The position numbers were made by a program, and so were the translations under genes. From M3007 sp038203695 (GTDB lineage Bacteria > Bacteroidota > Bacteroidia > Chitinophagales > Saprospiraceae), in assembly GCA_038203695.1 (NCBI GenBank), contig JBBRDQ010000001.1:1-64000 (forward strand): a stretch of 64,000 bases of DNA, read 5' to 3'. Shown here one piece after another: positions 61,605-64,000 of the stretch. Within the stretch, counting starts at the first letter, position 1, and the number at the start of each line of letters is the position of its first letter. The notes under the pieces were generated by a model. The model was not told the DNA's origin. It saw nothing but the letters and a program-made list of their open reading frames with translations, and ran no database searches.

Positions 61605-63620
61605 ATGCAATCTCATTTTACCCGCTTGCTCGAACTGCTTCGACAGGAACGCGAAGAGGATTTACAGCAGTATTTGCGCACAATTCGCGAGCGGCCCCTG
61701 CACGAGCGGGTGGAGCAGGGCCATACGTGGTACCCGCTTCAGGTGATCCAGACCGGTTTTTCGCTCGGGGAAAAAGCCTTCGTAGTGGTCGAGCGTACCA
61801 CGCGCCTGCACCAGCCGCACCAGCTCCGCGCCGGCCAGTCGGTCAATTTGTTCACCGCCGTTCCGCACGTCGACCACCCGGAAAAAAGCGGCGTAATCAA
61901 CTATGTGGAACGCAATCGCATGAAAATCATCCTCAATGCGCGTGATGTGCCGGACTGGCTTTCGCTCGGCCAATTGGGCGTGGACCAACTTTTTGACGAC
62001 CGCTCTTACCAGGAGATGGAAAAGGCGCTCAATAAAGTCGAAGCCGCCAAGGGTACGCGTTTGGCGGAACTGCGCGATATTATGGTGGGTAAAAGATTGC
62101 CGATTCCGGTGCCGCCTGCCGGCAAAACCGACACATCTGCCGTGCCGGAAGCGACCGTCGGCCTCAATGATTCGCAGGCCGCCGCCGTACACGCCATTGT
62201 CAATAACCACGATGTAACGGTTATTCACGGCCCGCCAGGTACCGGAAAAACGACGACCCTGGTGGCCGCTATCCGGCAATTATGCGCGACGGAAAGTACC
62301 GTACTAGTCACCGCTCCGAGTAATACTGCGGCCGATCTGCTCACCGAACGCCTCGCCAATGCCGGCATCAATGTCGTGCGCATCGGCAATGTCAGCCGGG
62401 TGGATGAACATATTCTGCCGCATACGTTAGATGCGATCCTGGGCCGGCATCCCGAAAGCAAAAATATCAAAAAAGTCAAGATTCAGGCCGCCGAATACCG
62501 CCAGCAATCGCGTCGCTACAAGCGCAGTTTCAGCGGGGAAGACCGCCGCGAGCGCGAACACCTGAAACAACAGGCCAAGGAACTGGAATCCTGGGCCAAT
62601 GCGCTGGAAGCCCGACTGCTCGACCAGATCCTGAGTACTGCGCAGGCAATTACCTGCACGCTCGTCGGTGCGGCGCATCCGGTGCTGGAACCGTATAAAT
62701 TTCGCACCTGTATTATGGACGAAGCCGCACAGGCACTCGAGCCGGCTGCCTGGATTCCCTTGCTCAAATGCAGCCGGGTCGTGCTGGCCGGTGATCCGTT
62801 TCAGTTGCCGCCGACGGTGAAAAGCCAGGAAGCAGCGCGTGGCGGCTTGTCTAAAACCTTGATTGAGCGCTGTTTAGAAATCATTCCGGAACAGGTGCAT
62901 TTGCTGACGGTACAATACCGTATGCACCAGGCCATCATGAATTTTTCCAATCAATATTTTTACGATGGCGCCCTGCAAGCCCACGATACCGTGCGCGACC
63001 GCCGATTGTTGTCGCTGGCAATCGGCGGTGAAATGTTGACCGTTTTCGATCCGGTAGTTTTCGTCGATACGGCCGGGACTGGTTTTGAAGAAAAAATAAA
63101 CCGCTCGACGGGTAAGGATTCGGCGCGTTTTCAAAGCAAATACAATCCGGAAGAAGGCTTGCTGGTCCGCGAGCATTTGTTGAAACTGTTGCTGGAATTT
63201 CCAGGCGAACACCCGCCTAGCATCGGCATTCTTTCGCCGTATCGTGAGCAGGTAAATTACCTGGAGGAAATGGTGCGCGAAGACGCAATCCTGGCCCCTT
63301 TGCTGCAACGCAAAAATGCGTTTGCCAACGCCGAGATGACCGCCATGCCGCAAGCGCCCATTACGATTAGTACCATCGACGGATTCCAGGGCCAGGAACG
63401 CGATATTATCTACATCAGCCTGGTGCGTTCCAACGCCAAACACGAGATTGGTTTTCTGTCCGATTACCGCCGTATGAATGTGGCGATGACCCGCGCCCGA
63501 ATGTTGCTCGTCGTGATCGGCGATTCCGCTACCATCGGCAATAACGTATTTTACAAAACCTTTCTGGATTACTGCGATCAGCACGGCTCGTACCAGACGG
63601 CCTGGGAGTACATGCAATAA
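61605..63620 (+). CDS. SF1B helicase, IGHMBP2/DNA2-like
   Basis: A 671-residue ATP-dependent nucleic-acid helicase of superfamily 1. Motif I is VIHGPPGTGKTTTLV (206-220), motif II DEAAQALEP, motif III LAGDPFQLPPTV, motif IV/V LSPYREQVNYLEE and STIDGFQGQERDIIY, and motif VI NVAMTRARMLLVV. The N-terminal 170 residues match the beta-barrel region of the IGHMBP2/SMBP-2 group. Bacterial members are common in Bacteroidota with unclear roles in DNA or RNA metabolism. It starts 3 bases after the acidic protein gene. Confidence 0.9.
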   Translation: MQSHFTRLLELLRQEREEDLQQYLRTIRERPLHERVEQGHTWYPLQVIQTGFSLGEKAFVVVERTTRLHQPHQLRAGQSVNLFTAVPHVDHPEKSGVINYVERNRMKIILNARDVPDWLSLGQLGVDQLFDDRSYQEMEKALNKVEAAKGTRLAELRDIMVGKRLPIPVPPAGKTDTSAVPEATVGLNDSQAAAVHAIVNNHDVTVIHGPPGTGKTTTLVAAIRQLCATESTVLVTAPSNTAADLLTERLANAGINVVRIGNVSRVDEHILPHTLDAILGRHPESKNIKKVKIQAAEYRQQSRRYKRSFSGEDRREREHLKQQAKELESWANALEARLLDQILSTAQAITCTLVGAAHPVLEPYKFRTCIMDEAAQALEPAAWIPLLKCSRVVLAGDPFQLPPTVKSQEAARGGLSKTLIERCLEIIPEQVHLLTVQYRMHQAIMNFSNQYFYDGALQAHDTVRDRRLLSLAIGGEMLTVFDPVVFVDTAGTGFEEKINRSTGKDSARFQSKYNPEEGLLVREHLLKLLLEFPGEHPPSIGILSPYREQVNYLEEMVREDAILAPLLQRKNAFANAEMTAMPQAPITISTIDGFQGQERDIIYISLVRSNAKHEIGFLSDYRRMNVAMTRARMLLVVIGDSATIGNNVFYKTFLDYCDQHGSYQTAWEYMQ

Positions 63621-63635
63621 AACGGCCCTGGAAAT

Positions 63636-64000
63636 TTACCCAATAAGCGCCCGCGTGCTGTAATAACGGTCCGCCAGCCACACTACTGGAATGCTCACAC
63701 ACAACGTTAGGATCAGCATACTGCGTAGTGCCGGTCCCCACGTAAACACCCCCGGCGGCGTCAGCGTCAGCGGCAATACCAGGTAATTCATCGTTGCCCA
63801 GATAAACAGGCCGTAAAAAATGCCATTCACCCATTTATTTTTTCGTAAAATGGGCAAATATGGATAAACGACAAAGTAACCGGCCGCAAAACCCAGCGCA
63901 ATCAAAAAATGGAAAAGCACGCCCCAGGCCACCATATCGGCACCACCCGTAAAGGCGTCGTCGCCGAAAACGCCGCTGGCAATGTACCGGAACGTACCTA
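63636..64000 (-). CDS. Small membrane protein, 5' end outside the window
   Basis: The frame is open to the edge of the window, so the start lies beyond 64000. In-window sequence begins FRYIASGVFGDDAFTGGADM and continues with three to four membrane helices (VAWGVLFHFLIALGFAAGYF, GIFYGLFIWATMNYLVLPL, LILTLCVSIPVVWLADRYY). The combination FRYIASGV...AF...GG...M, then HFLIA, is a pattern I have seen in uncharacterised bacterial membrane proteins. Function is unknown. It converges on the helicase with 15 bases between stops. Confidence 0.7.
   Translation of the reverse strand, partial: GTFRYIASGVFGDDAFTGGADMVAWGVLFHFLIALGFAAGYFVVYPYLPILRKNKWVNGIFYGLFIWATMNYLVLPLTLTPPGVFTWGPALRSMLILTLCVSIPVVWLADRYYSTRALIG

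Overview
The window looks like a chromosomal segment of a Bacteroidota bacterium, most likely a Saprospiria-type organism (Lewinella/Haliscomenobacter relatives). The grounds are type IX secretion and gliding genes (PorW/SprE-like lipoprotein, GldD, a GldN-like fragment, three secreted proteins with type A or B sorting domains), promoters of the form TTG-N19-TAnnTTTG, many lipoproteins, and single genes separated by long spacers. No rRNA, tRNA, CRISPR array, integrase or complete insertion sequence was found.

Layout. 1-2.5 kb is decayed: palindromic repeats, a frameshifted membrane protein gene, an AT-rich TlpA-like lipoprotein and a broken lipoprotein gene. 2.6-9.9 kb is housekeeping: YceI, a dehydrogenase, a lipoprotein cytochrome c, a cyclase-fold hydrolase, an M23 peptidase and the PorW/SprE-like gene. 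9.9-10.7 kb is an AT-rich pair with a probable PD-(D/E)XK-like protein. 10.8-18.3 kb has an ECF sigma factor, secreted proteins of unknown role, an HtrA protease, a large type IX substrate and GAPDH. 18.4-22.06 kb is a two-gene operon of a SIR2-like/TIR-like protein and a membrane-anchored STAND NTPase, with a near-consensus promoter and an ATGA overlap; it is the best candidate for a little-described, probably defensive, system. 22.5-26.9 kb holds small enzymes (2H phosphoesterase, GlcG-like, M20 amidohydrolase) and gene remnants. 27.2-36.9 kb carries a PiT phosphate transporter, a soluble TPR histidine kinase, an S9A peptidase, a btaA-btaB pair for betaine lipid synthesis and a secreted alkaline-phosphatase-superfamily enzyme. 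37-47.5 kb carries GH3, a type IX secreted beta-propeller, a NucA-type endonuclease, GldD, BatD, an aldose epimerase and an amino acid permease. 47.6-50 kb is accessory: DUF4240, a GIY-YIG-like orphan toxin module and a frameshifted Crp/Fnr gene. 50-64 kb has a transporter/small membrane protein/acetyl-CoA synthetase operon, a GH16 glucanase, DUF3810, a glutamine amidotransferase and an SF1 helicase coupled to an acidic protein.

How the parts fit. The secretion genes would export the beta-propeller, GH16 and type B proteins. The phosphate transporter, betaine lipid genes and phosphatase suggest adaptation to phosphate scarcity. The transporter and Acs suggest uptake of a short carboxylic acid. 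Several convergent gene ends carry strong bidirectional hairpins, and an ATTAACC-type repeat recurs at three intergenic sites and supplies the last codons of two genes. All family assignments come from reading motifs by eye; no database search was run.
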